Of a stretch of DNA of 64,000 nucleotides, positions 8,464 through 17,443 are shown piece after piece. Below the pieces are notes generated by a model, which worked only from the letters and a program-made list of their open reading frames with translations, had not been told where the DNA came from and searched no databases. Position 1 is the first letter of the stretch. The number at the start of each line of letters is the position of its first letter. The translations under genes and the position numbers were made by a program. Origin of the DNA: Corynebacterium glaucum (GTDB taxonomy: Bacteria; Actinomycetota; Actinomycetes; Mycobacteriales; Mycobacteriaceae); the NCBI RefSeq assembly GCF_030408855.1, contig NZ_CP047358.1, positions 310,001 to 374,000 on the forward strand. The letters run 5' to 3'.

Positions 8464-10044
8464 ATGTCTACTCCTGTAGTGCACGATTCGTCCGCACTGT
8501 CGGACGGCGATCTTGCCCCCAGTCCCGAACCGGGAGAGTGGCGCCGTCAACTCATCGGCCTGCTTGCGGGTATCGCTCTCGCCATCCTCATCTACTTCAT
8601 CTTCCCTTCAGGCGCGGGTGACACCGTGGCTGCTTCACCGGGGGCCAAGGAAGATGTCGAATACACCTCGCAGGCGATGCGCGTCGTCGCCGCTACCACC
8701 GTGCTGATGGGCGTGTGGTGGATGACCGAGGCGATCCCGCTCGCCGCGACCGCGCTGCTGCCAATCGCCATCTTCCCGATTATGGGAGTAGCCAAGTTCA
8801 AAGATGTCGGTGCGCCGTACGCGTCCGCGACCATCTTCTTGTTCATGGGCGGCTTCCTCTTGGCACTTGGCCTGCAGCGCTGGAACCTGCACCGCCGCCT
8901 GGCGCTCTATGTGGTGAAAATCGTCGGCACCTCGCCGCGCCGTCTCATCCTGGGCTTCATGCTGGCGACCGGATTCATGTCCATGTGGGTGTCCAATACC
9001 GCGACCGCCGTGGTGATGTTGCCGATTGGTACCTCCGTGCTGATGCTCACTGCAGACACCGTCGGCGGCATGAAGAACCAAGCGAAGTTCGCTACCGGGC
9101 TCATGTTGGCGATCGCCTACGCCGCGTCCATTGGCTCGCTGGGCACGCTGATTGGTACCCCGCCGAACGCGCTGTTGAAGGGCTACATGGAGGAAGCACA
9201 CGACATCACCATCGGCTTCGGCCGCTGGATGATGGTGGGCATGCCGGTCGCCATCATCTTCCTCTTCATCGCGTGGTGGCTACTGGTGACCGTCTTCAAG
9301 CCGGAGATCGACGAAATCCCGGGTGGTAAGGAACTCATCGACGAGGAGATCCGCAAGCTCGGCCCGTGGACCTACCCGCAGATCATGGTGGGCATCATTT
9401 TCGTGCTCGCGGCCCTGTCCTGGATTTTCATCCCGCTTGGCATTGAGCGCTACGGCTGGTCGTTCCCGTACGACGATGCGATCGTGGGCATCATCGCCGG
9501 CCTGTTGATGTTCACCATCCCCGCGGCAAAGGATGGCAAGCGGCTGCTGGACTGGGAGACCGCGAACGAAATGCCGTGGGACGTGCTGCTCCTCTTCGGC
9601 GGCGGCCTGTCCCTGTCCGCGATGTTCACCTCCACCGGTCTGTCTTTGTGGATCGGTGAGGCCGCGAAGAGCCTGGCGACACTGCCGATGTTCCTGCTCA
9701 TCGTGGCAATCTCCGCGCTGATCATCTTCCTGACGGAGCTGACCTCCAACACTGCAACGGCGGCAACCTTCCTGCCCATCATGGGCGGTGTTGCGGTGGG
9801 CATTGGCCTGACCGGCTCCACCGAGATGAACGTGATGCTGCTGTGCATCCCGGTTGCGCTCGCCGCTACCTGTGCATTCATGCTCCCGGTGGCGACCCCG
9901 CCGAATGCGATCGCCTACTCCTCCGGCTACGTAAAGATGGGCGACATGATCAAGGGCGGTATCTGGCTGAACCTCATCGGCATCGTGCTGATCTCCCTGG
10001 CGACCTACTTCATCGCCGTCCCAGTCTTCGGACTGGTGCTCTAA
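8464..10044 (+). CDS. DASS/SLC13 family sodium:anion (dicarboxylate-type) symporter
   Basis: A 526-residue membrane protein with 11-12 hydrophobic helices. It has both SNT signature motifs of the divalent anion:Na+ symporters: SNTATAVVMLPIG near residue 178 and TELTSNTATAATFLP near 425-435. MTEAIPLAATALLP and LFGGGLSLS are also typical. The likely cargo is a C4-dicarboxylate or related organic acid taken up with Na+, as for corynebacterial DccT; the exact substrate cannot be read from sequence. A strong AAGGAAG site precedes ATG 8464. The gene is flanked by noncoding DNA on both sides and looks monocistronic. Confidence 0.9.
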   Translation: MSTPVVHDSSALSDGDLAPSPEPGEWRRQLIGLLAGIALAILIYFIFPSGAGDTVAASPGAKEDVEYTSQAMRVVAATTVLMGVWWMTEAIPLAATALLPIAIFPIMGVAKFKDVGAPYASATIFLFMGGFLLALGLQRWNLHRRLALYVVKIVGTSPRRLILGFMLATGFMSMWVSNTATAVVMLPIGTSVLMLTADTVGGMKNQAKFATGLMLAIAYAASIGSLGTLIGTPPNALLKGYMEEAHDITIGFGRWMMVGMPVAIIFLFIAWWLLVTVFKPEIDEIPGGKELIDEEIRKLGPWTYPQIMVGIIFVLAALSWIFIPLGIERYGWSFPYDDAIVGIIAGLLMFTIPAAKDGKRLLDWETANEMPWDVLLLFGGGLSLSAMFTSTGLSLWIGEAAKSLATLPMFLLIVAISALIIFLTELTSNTATAATFLPIMGGVAVGIGLTGSTEMNVMLLCIPVALAATCAFMLPVATPPNAIAYSSGYVKMGDMIKGGIWLNLIGIVLISLATYFIAVPVFGLVL

Positions 10045-10123
10045 GCCCACAAACTTGCGGCGTCCTACGGATGAAAGTGGGTCAATCTGACGCTTAGGCT
10101 CGCGAAAGCTTAAGATTCGTGTC

Positions 10124-11134
10124 GTGCCAACCCGCGAGCCGCGCAGACCCACGATCCTCGACGTAGCCAGCGTCGCAGGGGTGTCGAAGTCAACCGTGTC
10201 GCGGGTGATGCAAAATGACGCACGAGTCGCAGAAGACACACGCGCCAAAGTGCGGCAGGCTATCGAGGAACTGGGCTACGTTCCGGCTCTTTCTGCTCAG
10301 CTCATGCGCGCTGAGCCGGCTCCAACAATCGGGCTGTTCGTCAGTTCCGTCGATATCCCGATCTTCGGACAATTGAACCGTTATCTTCACGAAGAGCTCA
10401 ACGCGCTCGGGTACCACGTACTTCAAGAAACAATTGTGAGCTCGACGCGCAGCGAGCAGGAATCCGCGATGGAAAACCTCGTTCGCATGCCTATCAAGGG
10501 AATGCTGGTGTCAGTTGGGGGCGTCGAGAACGATCTGCATCAGAAGTACGCGGCGCGCGTGCCCCTTCTTGTCGTGGGTCGACCTGAGCCGAGCGGCACG
10601 CTCCACTCTGTCGGTTACGACGAGGATTATCACGGGGAAACTCTGGTTGATCACCTCGCGAAGCTGGGCCACCGGAAGATTATGATGCAAGACGCTCGAA
10701 TGAACCGAACTATGGGTACCTGGACACGCGTTCAGGCGCAGAAACGACGTGCAGCGGCGTTGGGGATCGAGTTCGACGCGACCTACACCAGCCTGATGAG
10801 CGAACGAGAGCTTGAACAGTGGCTTCTGAAAACACTGGATGATGGATACACCGCGATCATGGCTGTGTTCGACCGGAGGCTTGTTCAGCTGCTCCAAGCC
10901 GCAAAACGATTAGGCATCAGGGTCCCAGAAGACATCTCAATGACCGGCTCGGACGGTGTCATGGACGGTGTCGACCTTCTCGGCTTAACAACTGTAAGAA
11001 AGCCAGTAGAACTGGTTGGACGCGGTGCAGCTCGCAGGATTGTTGAACTTGTGGAAGGCCCCGAACCTGCAGCTGTTATCAACGAGCGGTACCGCGGCGA
11101 ACTCATCATCGGAACGACAGCCGGCCGACCCTAG
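10124..11134 (+). CDS. LacI-family transcriptional regulator
   Basis: A 336-residue repressor-type regulator. The N-terminal LacI helix-turn-helix and hinge are clear (TILDVASVAGVSKSTVSRV at residues 9-27), followed by a periplasmic-binding-protein-like effector domain (TIGLFVSSVDIPIFGQLN onward). The start is GTG 10124. It is convergent with the importer operon at 11188-16714 and is very probably its regulator. Two matching sites, tgggaacgttctca and tgggaacgatttca, upstream of that operon are candidate operators. The effector is unknown. Confidence 0.9.
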   Translation: MPTREPRRPTILDVASVAGVSKSTVSRVMQNDARVAEDTRAKVRQAIEELGYVPALSAQLMRAEPAPTIGLFVSSVDIPIFGQLNRYLHEELNALGYHVLQETIVSSTRSEQESAMENLVRMPIKGMLVSVGGVENDLHQKYAARVPLLVVGRPEPSGTLHSVGYDEDYHGETLVDHLAKLGHRKIMMQDARMNRTMGTWTRVQAQKRRAAALGIEFDATYTSLMSERELEQWLLKTLDDGYTAIMAVFDRRLVQLLQAAKRLGIRVPEDISMTGSDGVMDGVDLLGLTTVRKPVELVGRGAARRIVELVEGPEPAAVINERYRGELIIGTTAGRP

Positions 11135-11141
11135 AAACGAA

Positions 11142-11171
11142 TGTGGCCGCGCGGAATGCGCGAGGCCACAC
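11142..11171. terminator. Bidirectional hairpin between convergent genes
   Basis: Stem tgtggccgcgc / gcgcgaggccaca with a short GGAAT loop lies between the LacI-type gene and the 2H phosphoesterase gene, which converge here. No long T-run follows on either strand. Confidence 0.6.
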
Positions 11172-11187
11172 TCAAGTGTGATCTTGC

Positions 11188-11877
11188 CTAGAGGGGGAGA
11201 ACCTCCGGGAATGCCAGCATGTCATTGAAAATGTTGAATGCAGGTCGCTCGAGGTCAAAGACCTCGATCTCCCGCACCCACTCTGTGTAAAGTTCCGCCA
11301 ACTCCGCGTTCAGGTCGGAGGTGAGTTCGGGCGCGCTCAGGCGGTAGCCGAGGCTCGAGTGAAACAGATAGGTGTCGAAACCTGGATCTGAAATCTCCAA
11401 CACGTCGCGAAGCGTCGATCGGAACAGGTGCAGCTCGTTCGCCATCTGATCATCAACCGGCTCCAAGCCAACCGTGAGTGAGACCCCCAAGTCGTAAACA
11501 TGGGTGGGCCGCATCCGCAGATCAGGCACGGGCGCGATGTCAGCTTCGGTGAGTCGCTGGCGCATCATGCTTACTGCGGTGGGCAGATCCATCACACCAC
11601 TCAGCCAACCGGGCCACTTACCTGATTCGCCTTGGATGGCCCTGTCCTTCAGGCCGGGAAACACAGTCATGTGATAGCTCGACGGGGGGAGGAGGCCGAA
11701 ATGCTCCGCCAGGCCTCGAGAGCGGACATCGTCTTGAATACGCTTCTCCACCTCGTAGGTGGGGCTGTCTGGGACAACATGCGCAACGAAGGTGGATCCA
11801 CGGTGGCGCTTCGCCACACCTTCGGCAGTGAACTTTTCGAAGGTCTGCGGGTTGCTATCCAACGGAAACTTCGCCAT
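11188..11877 (-). CDS. 2H phosphoesterase superfamily protein (DUF1868-like)
   Basis: A 229-residue cytoplasmic protein with two spaced H-x-[ST]-x motifs: SYHMTVF near residue 72 and FHSSLGY near 180. This is the catalytic signature of the LigT/2H phosphoesterases, which open or make cyclic phosphodiesters. Its features resemble the DUF1868 branch. The ATG at 11877 lies 4 bp after the stop of the solute-binding-protein gene, so it is the last gene of the importer operon. From context I infer that it hydrolyses a phosphodiester bond in the imported compound, upstream of the HAD phosphatase encoded first in the operon. Confidence 0.8.
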   Translation of the reverse strand: MAKFPLDSNPQTFEKFTAEGVAKRHRGSTFVAHVVPDSPTYEVEKRIQDDVRSRGLAEHFGLLPPSSYHMTVFPGLKDRAIQGESGKWPGWLSGVMDLPTAVSMMRQRLTEADIAPVPDLRMRPTHVYDLGVSLTVGLEPVDDQMANELHLFRSTLRDVLEISDPGFDTYLFHSSLGYRLSAPELTSDLNAELAELYTEWVREIEVFDLERPAFNIFNDMLAFPEVLPL

Positions 11878-11881
11878 TGCC

Positions 11882-13192
11882 CTAGTTGCCTGCACGCTTG
11901 TTGTAGGACTCAATCTCGTTGGATGCACCTTGCTGAGCTTCCTCAAGTGCGGTAGCCGGGTTCGAGCCGTTCGCAAACGAGGACATCGCAGCTTGGTACG
12001 ACTGACGGGCAGCGTTTAACGCACCGGTCTTGCATCCAGCGGTGATCTTGTTGCTTGGGGTGTTTTGCAGCTGATCAACCAGGGCCTGCTGCTGCTCAGT
12101 TAGACCTGCGAGCGCGTCATTGGCACCGTTGGTGGTGGGCAGGTAACCGGTCTCCTCGAAGATTTTCTGCTGCACCTCGTCAGAACCGACATACTTCATG
12201 AACTCCCACACCGCTTCTTGGGTTTCTTTGGAGTGTCCCTCCTTGATTGCCCACAGCGAGTTGCCGCCCGGGACCGCGCCGGCTTCGTCAGTGTCACGGG
12301 GCAGGGCGATGATGGACCAGTCGAAGCTGGGGTTCGCCTCGGTGATGTTGCCGTAGTTTCCGGAGGAGTTGAGCTGGATTGCGGCTTGCTCTGACAGGAA
12401 CGCACCGGTCGCAGCGGAGCCGTCGTTACCCGGATTGTGAATGACACCTGCTGAGTAAAGGTCCCCGATTCGCTCCCACAACTTGACGGTCTCGTCCGAG
12501 GTGAGATTGAACTCGGTCGCTGCCTCATCGACGCCGTTCTCCGGAGTGCAAAGGAACTGGTCGGTCATGGACTGGAACTGCTCCATGTACCAGCCGCTCT
12601 GGTGGAAGGTGAGACCTGGGCGTCCAGTCGTCTCATGAACCTTTTCCGCCGCGTCGAGGAGGCCTTCTACGGTCTCGAGGTCAGCGTGGCTCAAACCTGC
12701 CTCTGCAAGAGCGGTGTCGTTCACGTAGATCGCCGGCTGAGACACCATGAACGGCATGGAATAGACCTTGTCTTCGAAGGTGTAGTAATTCGCCACAACG
12801 TCAACCAGATTGTCCCAGTCGTAGTCCTCTCCGAAGTCCTGGGCCGGTTCTGCAACACCGCTGTCGCGCAGGTACGCAGTCTGAACGTCCGAAGCCTGGA
12901 GGAGCGCCGGTAGGTCACCGGTTTGCACTGAGGCAATGAACTTGGCAATCGCATCCTCGTAGCCCCCCTGGTAGGAGGCCTGGACTTCGATTTCTCCTTG
13001 GTGCTCCGCATTGAAGTCACTGACGATTTCTTCGAGGGTGGTCGCAGCTGCGCCCGACGCGGAGTGCCAGAAATCGACGACGACGGCACCGTCGGCGGTG
13101 GTGGCGGTGTCACCTTCACTGCCGCCGCAAGCGGTCAGGGAAGACGCAGTGAGGATGGTTGCGGTTGCAAGAGCGAAAAACTTCTTGGACAT
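11882..13192 (-). CDS. ABC transporter solute-binding lipoprotein, UgpB-like
   Basis: A 436-residue extracellular binding protein. The signal peptide ends in a lipobox (SSLTACGG), so Cys22 is the likely lipidated residue anchoring it outside the membrane. The body has the class used for sugars and glycerol-3-phosphate (FWHSASGAAATTLEEIVSDF, LNSSGNYGNI). It delivers ligand to the permeases encoded upstream. The ligand itself cannot be read directly; the Ugp-like set and the two phosphoester enzymes favour a phosphorylated polyol or sugar. Confidence 0.9.
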   Translation of the reverse strand: MSKKFFALATATILTASSLTACGGSEGDTATTADGAVVVDFWHSASGAAATTLEEIVSDFNAEHQGEIEVQASYQGGYEDAIAKFIASVQTGDLPALLQASDVQTAYLRDSGVAEPAQDFGEDYDWDNLVDVVANYYTFEDKVYSMPFMVSQPAIYVNDTALAEAGLSHADLETVEGLLDAAEKVHETTGRPGLTFHQSGWYMEQFQSMTDQFLCTPENGVDEAATEFNLTSDETVKLWERIGDLYSAGVIHNPGNDGSAATGAFLSEQAAIQLNSSGNYGNITEANPSFDWSIIALPRDTDEAGAVPGGNSLWAIKEGHSKETQEAVWEFMKYVGSDEVQQKIFEETGYLPTTNGANDALAGLTEQQQALVDQLQNTPSNKITAGCKTGALNAARQSYQAAMSSFANGSNPATALEEAQQGASNEIESYNKRAGN

Positions 13193-14023
13193 TTACTTGA
13201 CAGCTCCTTCGGTGAGGCCGCGGGTCAGGTACTTCTGACCGAATACGACGAGCAGGACGGTTGGGATGACGGCGATCATGAGGCCAGCGAGGACGAGACC
13301 AGTGTCGATAGCAGCTTCGTCGGCAAGCGCCTTGATGCCTGGTTGGATGGTGCGAACTGATGCAGATTGGGTGATCAACAGTGGCCACATGTATCCGTTC
13401 CACGCGGCGATGGCGCCCGTGACAATGGCGGTCATGCAGACCGAGCGGTTGAGGGGGAGTAGGAAGGACCAGAGGAATTTGAACGGTCCTACGCCTTCCA
13501 GAATCGTGGCTTCGCGGATTTCCTTGGGGAAGCCCAGGAATGCCTGATAAAAGAGGAACAACGTGAAACTGGACGCGAGGTACGGCAGGAAGATGCCGAC
13601 GACGGTATCGTAAAAGCCCATGCCGCGAACCGTGAGGTAGTTACCAATGACGGCAACCTCACCGGGGATCATCATCGGGAGCAGGAAAAAGATGAGGACT
13701 TTCGACGCGCCGGGCAAGCGGCCGAAGACAAGTGCATATGCAGCGAGCACCGAAGTGATGAACTGTCCTGCCGTCTGGCACACGGTCACGATGACGGAGT
13801 TGATCAGCTGACGGCCAATCGAAGACTGCTCCCAGGCACGCGGGTAGTTGCTGAAGATGGTGTCGCCGAAGAATAAGGACTGGACACCGCCTTGGATGTC
13901 ACCGGACGATCGGAACGAGCCAACTAGCGCAAACACGATCGGCAACGCAATGGAGAAGCAGACCAGGAGCAACCAGATCCACATCACCACAGTTGTAAAG
14001 GGGGAACGAAGGTTGTTGTTCAT
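13193..14023 (-). CDS. ABC importer permease, UgpE/MalG type
   Basis: A 276-residue membrane protein with six predicted helices and the EAA loop near residues 188-205 (EIREATILEGVGPFKFLW), which docks the ATPase. The C-terminal KYLTRGLTEGAVK tail is typical of MalG/UgpE proteins. It is directly adjacent to the binding-protein gene, with no bases between stop and start. It works with the UgpA-like partner encoded 5 bp upstream. Confidence 0.92.
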   Translation of the reverse strand: MNNNLRSPFTTVVMWIWLLLVCFSIALPIVFALVGSFRSSGDIQGGVQSLFFGDTIFSNYPRAWEQSSIGRQLINSVIVTVCQTAGQFITSVLAAYALVFGRLPGASKVLIFFLLPMMIPGEVAVIGNYLTVRGMGFYDTVVGIFLPYLASSFTLFLFYQAFLGFPKEIREATILEGVGPFKFLWSFLLPLNRSVCMTAIVTGAIAAWNGYMWPLLITQSASVRTIQPGIKALADEAAIDTGLVLAGLMIAVIPTVLLVVFGQKYLTRGLTEGAVK

Positions 14024-14028
14024 GGGGC

Positions 14029-14994
14029 TTACCTGTTGTTTCGGTTCGAGAGCCTGAACTGGATCAGCGTGAGGACGAGGATGATGACGAACAGGACCAT
14101 GCCACGCGCGGACGCGGCAGCGAAGTCCGCTGTGCCGCCGCCGAAGGCCAAGTCGTAGATGTCGAGCACCAGAGTTCGGGTCGAATTTCCCGGTCCGCCG
14201 CCAGTAAGAACTTGGAAAATGGTGAACTCCTTCATCGCCGCCATCGCCTGCGTGACAGAAAGAACCAGCAGCATTGGCGCGATGCTCGGCAGAATGATGT
14301 GACGGACGTACTTAGAGCCGGTTGCTCCATCAAGGTTTGCTGCCTCCACCATCTCCCCAGGAATGCCGTCGATGGCGACGAGCATGAGCAAAGTGACGAA
14401 CGAAATGCCGATCCATACATCTGTGATAAGCACCGAGATCATCGCCATTCGAGGACTTGTCAGCCAACCAACCTGGTCGAAGCCCATGGACATGAAGACT
14501 TGGTCGAACAGGCCGACAACAGGTGCGAACATTTGGCGGAACACCAAGGTTCCAACTGCCGTGGAGACCGCCATCGGGATCAACACCACCGGCCTCATCC
14601 ACACGGTGCCTTTCATGCGGTACGACAGCGGCAGTGCGATTGCTAGGCCGATAGCCAGCTTGAGAATCACCGATGCCACGGTGAACAGCAGGGTGCGGGA
14701 GAACGTCGACAGGAATGTTGGGTCCGAAAACATGTTGAGGTAATTGTCGAACCCGGTGAAGCCAGCTGGTCGGCCGAATAGGTCGGTCGACGTGAAAGAG
14801 AGGTAGAGCGCGCGGAAGAACGGCCAGAAGTCGAAAACAAGGAACAGAATGGTCGCCGGAAGAAGGCACAACCAGGCCCACAGTTCTCCTCGCTGGCGTG
14901 GGGCTTTCGGGCCTGCCGTGTTCTCCCGCGCTGTTTCGAGTGCGTCAACGGGAGGGACCTCGGGGCCGGGAGCCCCTTTCAGCTGCATACTCAT
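14029..14994 (-). CDS. ABC importer permease, UgpA/MalF type
   Basis: A 321-residue permease with six helices after a cytoplasmic N-terminus (FDFWPFFRALYLSFTSTDLF). The EAA loop is visible near residues 218-235 (EMVEAANLDGATGSKYVR). The start codon overlaps the ATPase stop by one base, so the two are tightly coupled. It forms the translocation pore with the UgpE-like subunit. Confidence 0.92.
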   Translation of the reverse strand: MSMQLKGAPGPEVPPVDALETARENTAGPKAPRQRGELWAWLCLLPATILFLVFDFWPFFRALYLSFTSTDLFGRPAGFTGFDNYLNMFSDPTFLSTFSRTLLFTVASVILKLAIGLAIALPLSYRMKGTVWMRPVVLIPMAVSTAVGTLVFRQMFAPVVGLFDQVFMSMGFDQVGWLTSPRMAMISVLITDVWIGISFVTLLMLVAIDGIPGEMVEAANLDGATGSKYVRHIILPSIAPMLLVLSVTQAMAAMKEFTIFQVLTGGGPGNSTRTLVLDIYDLAFGGGTADFAAASARGMVLFVIILVLTLIQFRLSNRNNR

Positions 14995-16073
14995 CAGTTG
15001 ATCCTCGCTGTGGTTTCAGCGTCGAACAAGTGAAGGAAGTCGCGATCGAAACGCAGGTCGAATGCGTCTCCTGCGGCGATCCGCAACGTGTTCGGCACGC
15101 GGATAATGAAGTCCCCGAGATCATTCAGACCGTCGATTGAAGCGTGTACGTACTTGTCGGAACCGAAGTTCTCGACGTACTCCGCCGCGGCGCGGGTATC
15201 GCCTTGACCATCGCTCACCACCTCAAGATTCTCTGGGCGGATGCCAAGCACAACGCGATTGGACGTCGGCTGCTGTGCAAGGGGCGGGAGGGGGAGTCGG
15301 ATGTGTCCAATTGTGATCTCGCTGCCCTCGATCGTGCCCGTCATCATGTTCATCGACGGGGTGCCGATGAACGTGGCGACGAACGTATTCGCTGGCGTGA
15401 GGTACAGCTCCTCGGGCGAACCAACCTGCTGCATGTCGCCGCCTTCGAGCACGGCGATGCGATCGGCCATGGTCATGGCCTCGGTCTGGTCGTGCGTCAC
15501 GTACAGCATCGTCGTGTTCAGGCGGCGCTGCAGCTGGCTGATCTCCGCGCGGGTGGACACACGAAGTTTGGCGTCCAGGTTGGACAGCGGCTCGTCCATC
15601 AAGAACACCTGGGGGTCGCGAACGATTGCACGGCCCATAGCCACACGCTGCCGCTGGCCACCGGACAGTGCTTTGGGAAGGCGCTCAAGATACTGGTCGA
15701 GGTCGAGCAAGCGGGACGCCTCAGCGACTCGCTTCTGCTGCTCATCCTTCGACACGTTTTGCATCTTGAGTGCGAAAGCCATGTTCTCCGCCACAGTCAT
15801 GTGCGGGTACAGGGCGTAGGACTGGAACACCATCGCGACGTCACGCTTGGATGGCGCGAGCGTTGATGCGGGGGTGTCGCCGATGTAGATCTCGCCTCCG
15901 GTTAGTTTCTCCAAACCGGCCACCATGCGCAGAGTTGTTGATTTGCCAGATCCAGATGGTCCGACGACGGCTACGAACTCCCCGTCGCGGATAGCTAGAT
16001 CCATATTGTTGATGGTCGGGCGGGGGTTACCGGGGTAGTGGAGGGTAGCTTTATCGAAAGTAATAGCTGCCAT
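14994..16073 (-). CDS. ABC importer ATPase, UgpC/MsmK type
   Basis: A 359-residue ATPase. Motifs are Walker A GPSGSGKST, Q-loop FQSYALYPHMT, signature LSGGQRQRVAMGRA, Walker B VFLMDEPLSNLD and switch His YVTHDQTEAMT. The C-terminal 120 residues form the TOBE/OB regulatory domain usual for carbohydrate and glycerol-3-phosphate importers. It energises the two permeases downstream. The start is 17 bp after the HAD phosphatase stop. Confidence 0.93.
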   Translation of the reverse strand: MAAITFDKATLHYPGNPRPTINNMDLAIRDGEFVAVVGPSGSGKSTTLRMVAGLEKLTGGEIYIGDTPASTLAPSKRDVAMVFQSYALYPHMTVAENMAFALKMQNVSKDEQQKRVAEASRLLDLDQYLERLPKALSGGQRQRVAMGRAIVRDPQVFLMDEPLSNLDAKLRVSTRAEISQLQRRLNTTMLYVTHDQTEAMTMADRIAVLEGGDMQQVGSPEELYLTPANTFVATFIGTPSMNMMTGTIEGSEITIGHIRLPLPPLAQQPTSNRVVLGIRPENLEVVSDGQGDTRAAAEYVENFGSDKYVHASIDGLNDLGDFIIRVPNTLRIAAGDAFDLRFDRDFLHLFDAETTARIN

Positions 16074-16090
16074 GTGTGATCCCCTACGAG

Positions 16091-16714
16091 TTATCGTTTG
16101 GTAAGGATGCCGAGGGATTGCAATTCAAAGCGCGCTTGATCTACCGAGCGCCACAGGTGCCCGTGCCAGCCTGCGGCATGCGCTCCGACAATGTTTCTCT
16201 CTCGGTCATCAAAGAAGTGGATGGTGGAGGGTTCCACATCCGAAAGATGGCTCGCTGCAAGGTCATAGATAGCCCTGTCGGGCTTCATGAGGCCGTGTTC
16301 GGACGAGAAGACGAGGTGGGCGAAGACCGATGCCCAGTCGCTTTCCCGAACGCTTTGCGCCATCCGGTGCGGAGCATTGCTCAAGATTCCGAGTGGCACG
16401 CCGGCATCCGCAATCTCAAGTAACAGTTGGTGGGGTTCCCTGGCAATGGTCGAAGCCAGCTCAGCGTCCTTGGCTGCCGCAGAGGCAACCAGAGCTGGAT
16501 CGGATTCGATTCCTGCACGCTGAAAGACTGGGGGCCAAAACTGTTCGTCAGCCGCGCCGAGGTCGTACTCGTCCCGGATCGCCCAGTAGCTGTCCGTGAA
16601 TACCTCACGGTCGAACTCGCCCTTGAGGGCAGCCAAGTGATCCAATAGCTGCTCCATTCGGGTGCCTTCCGGTACGAGAACTCCGCCAATGTCGAAAATG
16701 ACGACTGGTGACAC
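16091..16714 (-). CDS. HAD-superfamily phosphatase (YihX-like)
   Basis: A 207-residue hydrolase. It has motif I IFDIGGVLV (the nucleophile Asp with Gly in place of the second Asp, as in the YihX/epoxide-hydrolase-N branch), motif II LSNAP, a Lys in LMKPDRAIY and acidic motif FFDDRERNI. I chose GTG 16714 because AAGGGAG precedes it by about 6 bases. As first gene of the importer operon it probably dephosphorylates the intermediate released by the 2H enzyme; that is inference. It sits directly behind the proposed LacI operators. Confidence 0.82.
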   Translation of the reverse strand: MSPVVIFDIGGVLVPEGTRMEQLLDHLAALKGEFDREVFTDSYWAIRDEYDLGAADEQFWPPVFQRAGIESDPALVASAAAKDAELASTIAREPHQLLLEIADAGVPLGILSNAPHRMAQSVRESDWASVFAHLVFSSEHGLMKPDRAIYDLAASHLSDVEPSTIHFFDDRERNIVGAHAAGWHGHLWRSVDQARFELQSLGILTKR

Positions 16715-16740
16715 GACGTCTCCCTTTCGTTGCCGTTCAG

Positions 16741-16754
16741 TGGGAACGTTCTCA
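16741..16754. promoter_or_regulatory. Candidate LacI-type operator 1
   Basis: tgggaacgttctca contains the perfect palindrome gaacgttc with the central CG typical of LacI/GalR operators. It lies 27 bp upstream of the HAD phosphatase start. A similar sequence is found 71 bp away. Confidence 0.5.
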
Positions 16755-16811
16755 CCAAACCGCACCCAGGTTTCTCTGGGGTGAGATTGAGTTAAAATCT
16801 AGTTGAACATG

Positions 16812-16825
16812 TGGGAACGATTTCA
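16812..16825. promoter_or_regulatory. Candidate LacI-type operator 2
   Basis: tgggaacgatttca shares 12 of 14 positions with operator 1. Between the two sites is AT-rich DNA (gagttaaaatctagttgaac) that could hold the importer promoter. A repressor bound at both could close the promoter; this is inference from spacing and similarity. Confidence 0.45.
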
Positions 16826-16883
16826 TGCAGTACATGGGCATATTCAGAAGTTTTCTCTGCAACTAAGATGGGGAGAATCTACG

Positions 16884-17432
16884 GTGGCGGTTTATCCTTT
16901 CCCCATGGATAACGAGACGCGCCAGTTTGGTTCTCAGAGCAACGCACCTGAGCCGCAGCGCAGGCAGCGCCCCAAGCAGTACATTCCGGAACAGCAGCCC
17001 CAAGAGCCGTCTTATAGCGAGCCCCACTATGACGAGCCGTACTATGCGCCGGAGCCTGCCGACTTCGAGCCCGAAAAGCGCGACAACGTTCCGGCCATCA
17101 TCTTTGGTGTGCTGTTCGCGATCGCCGTGGCCGCGGCAACGGTGCTGTTCTTCCTTTGGCGCGGTGCCGCTGCGGAGGCGGACAAGCCGCCGGTCACGGT
17201 GACGCAGACCGCGACCGAGGTGGTCACCACGACTGAGACCACCACCCGCCGCCCGTCGCTCTTCGGCCGCGACGAGACGACGCAGGCCCCGGCCCCAGCC
17301 CCGGGTGAGCCGACTGTGACGCAGCCGCCGCAAACTCCCGCGCCAGCTCCGGATCTCGAACTCCCGTCAGATGTGCGCGACGCACTCGACGAGCTGGTGG
17401 GGGAGGCGGAGTCCCTCTTCCCGCAGCAGTAG
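16884..17432 (+). CDS. Single-pass membrane protein with Pro/Thr-rich extracellular tail
   Basis: The protein has about 182 residues. The cytoplasmic part is rich in Pro, Gln and Tyr ([20 protein letters not shown]). One transmembrane helix follows near residues 78-98, and then a Thr/Pro-rich exported segment. The function is unknown, but a gene of this kind commonly precedes menD in corynebacteria. GTG 16884 is favoured by GGGGAGA 8 bases upstream; ATG 16905 is the alternative. It lies 11 bp upstream of menD. Confidence 0.7.
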   Translation: MAVYPFPMDNETRQFGSQSNAPEPQRRQRPKQYIPEQQPQEPSYSEPHYDEPYYAPEPADFEPEKRDNVPAIIFGVLFAIAVAAATVLFFLWRGAAAEADKPPVTVTQTATEVVTTTETTTRRPSLFGRDETTQAPAPAPGEPTVTQPPQTPAPAPDLELPSDVRDALDELVGEAESLFPQQ

Positions 17433-17443
17433 GCTCACAAGGC

